DNA of 64,000 nucleotides from Afipia sp. (lineage in GTDB: Bacteria > Pseudomonadota > Alphaproteobacteria > Rhizobiales > Xanthobacteraceae). The stretch is from contig JAFKER010000010.1 in assembly GCA_017308595.1 (NCBI GenBank), forward strand, positions 124,001 to 188,000, read 5' to 3'. The notes under the pieces were generated by a model that had not been told where the DNA came from, made no database searches, and was given only the letters and a program-made list of their open reading frames with translations. This document shows positions 63,087-64,000 of the stretch, one piece after another. Position 1 is the stretch's first letter; each line of letters opens with the position of its first letter. Position numbers and translations under genes: made by a program.

Positions 63087-64000
63087 GCCGGAGAGCTGCT
63101 CTGGCGAGGTTCGCTCGATATGCGATCAAGGATGGCGACGTGTTCATCGACCACGTTTTGCCATGTCCGCTCTGCGAGCTTGTTATAAAGCGGGAGTTGA
63201 CGCTCGAGCAGCAGCTCTTTGTTCTGCAGCGCCCATTCGATCTTGTCGGCGATCGCTTTCCAGTCGTACGGGTCGAACAGCATGAGATCCCGCATATCGG
63301 GGTCGGTGACGACTTCCTCCGTCACCGCAATCTTGGCCATCACAACCGGCGTCCCGACCGAAAGAGCTTCCGTCAGCGTGAACGGGCAACCGCCTTCACT
63401 AAGGCTAGGATTCACCGCCAGATCGGCAAGCCGATAGCACGCCGCAAGCTCCCGCGCAGAAAGGCCGTGAAGACACAGCACGTCGTTCTGCAAGTTGTGG
63501 TCACTTATGAACCGCGCAACCTCCGGAATGTCTTTGGGATTTCCGGTTAGGACGAGCTTGTAACCGATATAGCGGCGCTTCAGCAGGTACTCATACGCGC
63601 GAAGCAGCGAGATGACATTCTTGTTCGGCCTGAACTGGCTGGCGTAGAAAATGAAGCGAACGCCGTTATGAAAATTGACCGCTCCGGGATTCCCAATGGC
63701 CTTATAAAGCGCGCCCCGAAACAGATTTTCGCACAGAGCATCCTGCATATCGGTGCCTTGGGAAGGTGCCGATACGGAAATCAACTCATCCAGTCTGTTG
63801 GTACCATGTCGAACAACTGATACGGCATCTGGATTCACATGGTACCGGTGAACCAAAGTCGTGTACTTGACGTCGTCGCTATAGGTAACGAAGTGCTCTG
63901 CCTGCTCGATAGTCTTCTCGACCGAATTGAACACTTCCAAAAACCGATTCCCGCTGACAGATGAAAAGGAGACCGGAAAATTCGAAAGAACAATATCCGG
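63083..64000 (-). CDS. Glycosyltransferase (GT4-like), N-terminus beyond window
   Basis: 305 residues are visible, and the frame stays open to the last base, so the start lies beyond. The visible part begins PDIVLSNFPVSFSSVSGN and includes the GT-B C-terminal domain: FIFYASQFRPNKNVISLLRAY, ADLAVNPSLSEGGCPFTLTEALSVGTPVVM. It should add a sugar to the glycan of this second locus. It overlaps the NeuD-like gene by four bases. Confidence 0.9.
   Translation of the reverse strand, partial: PDIVLSNFPVSFSSVSGNRFLEVFNSVEKTIEQAEHFVTYSDDVKYTTLVHRYHVNPDAVSVVRHGTNRLDELISVSAPSQGTDMQDALCENLFRGALYKAIGNPGAVNFHNGVRFIFYASQFRPNKNVISLLRAYEYLLKRRYIGYKLVLTGNPKDIPEVARFISDHNLQNDVLCLHGLSARELAACYRLADLAVNPSLSEGGCPFTLTEALSVGTPVVMAKIAVTEEVVTDPDMRDLMLFDPYDWKAIADKIEWALQNKELLLERQLPLYNKLAERTWQNVVDEHVAILDRISSEPRQSSSPA

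Overview
The window is one continuous, high-GC alphaproteobacterial chromosome segment. Gene content and protein wording fit the Bradyrhizobiaceae/Nitrobacteraceae (Afipia, Nitrobacter, Bradyrhizobium relatives): a tig-clpP-clpX-lon proteolysis locus, nnr-glnB-glnA, many CoA-linked acyl degradation genes, and a palindromic intergenic repeat of the type common in this family. This placement is inference from recognisable families, not a database match.

Layout. 0-2.8 kb: end of a peptidase T gene, an FAD monooxygenase overlapping a secreted protein, and a YciI protein. 2.8-15.6 kb: tRNA-Val, lon, clpX, an unusual four-gene insert (a very large exported CHAT-protease protein, a small secreted protein and two zinc-ribbon proteins), clpP, a MaoC-like protein, tig and tRNA-Leu. 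15.8-21.4 kb: a copper-ligand-poor multicopper oxidase homologue, nnr, and the nitrogen genes glnB-glnA behind a sigma-54-type promoter. 21.4-35.9 kb: housekeeping and small regulatory units, namely an alpha/beta hydrolase, an Rrf2/thioredoxin-reductase-like pair, an ArsR/AHSA1 unit, an AI-2E family permease, a diguanylate cyclase, rplM-rpsI, metY, an FTR1 iron permease and ctaA.

35.9-45.5 kb is an exopolysaccharide locus: NodB-like protein, GNAT-like protein, Wzc-like co-polymerase, Wza-like export lipoprotein, glycosyltransferase, initiating sugar-phosphate transferase and Wzy-like polymerase. No Wzx flippase is visible. 47.2-60.6 kb is a CoA-dependent catabolic region: acyl-CoA ligases, paired acyl-CoA dehydrogenases, two SDRs, a thiolase, a family III CoA-transferase, a GST, a DsbA/2-hydroxychromene-2-carboxylate isomerase-like protein, an HxlR regulator and an orphan periplasmic binding protein. 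60.9-64.0 kb starts a second glycan locus (GT39-like membrane protein, NeuD-like acetyltransferase, glycosyltransferase running off the end).

The most interesting signals are: (1) one operator-like palindrome, GTTC-N7-GAAC, just inside a TTGAC -35 box at three separate promoters of the catabolic region, which implies a small regulon, perhaps of the HxlR protein encoded there; (2) the CHAT/zinc-ribbon insert between clpX and clpP; (3) a set of intact-looking proteins that have lost catalytic motifs (multicopper oxidase, NodB, Wzc kinase, two SDRs); and (4) two clean regulator operators, of the Rrf2 and ArsR proteins.
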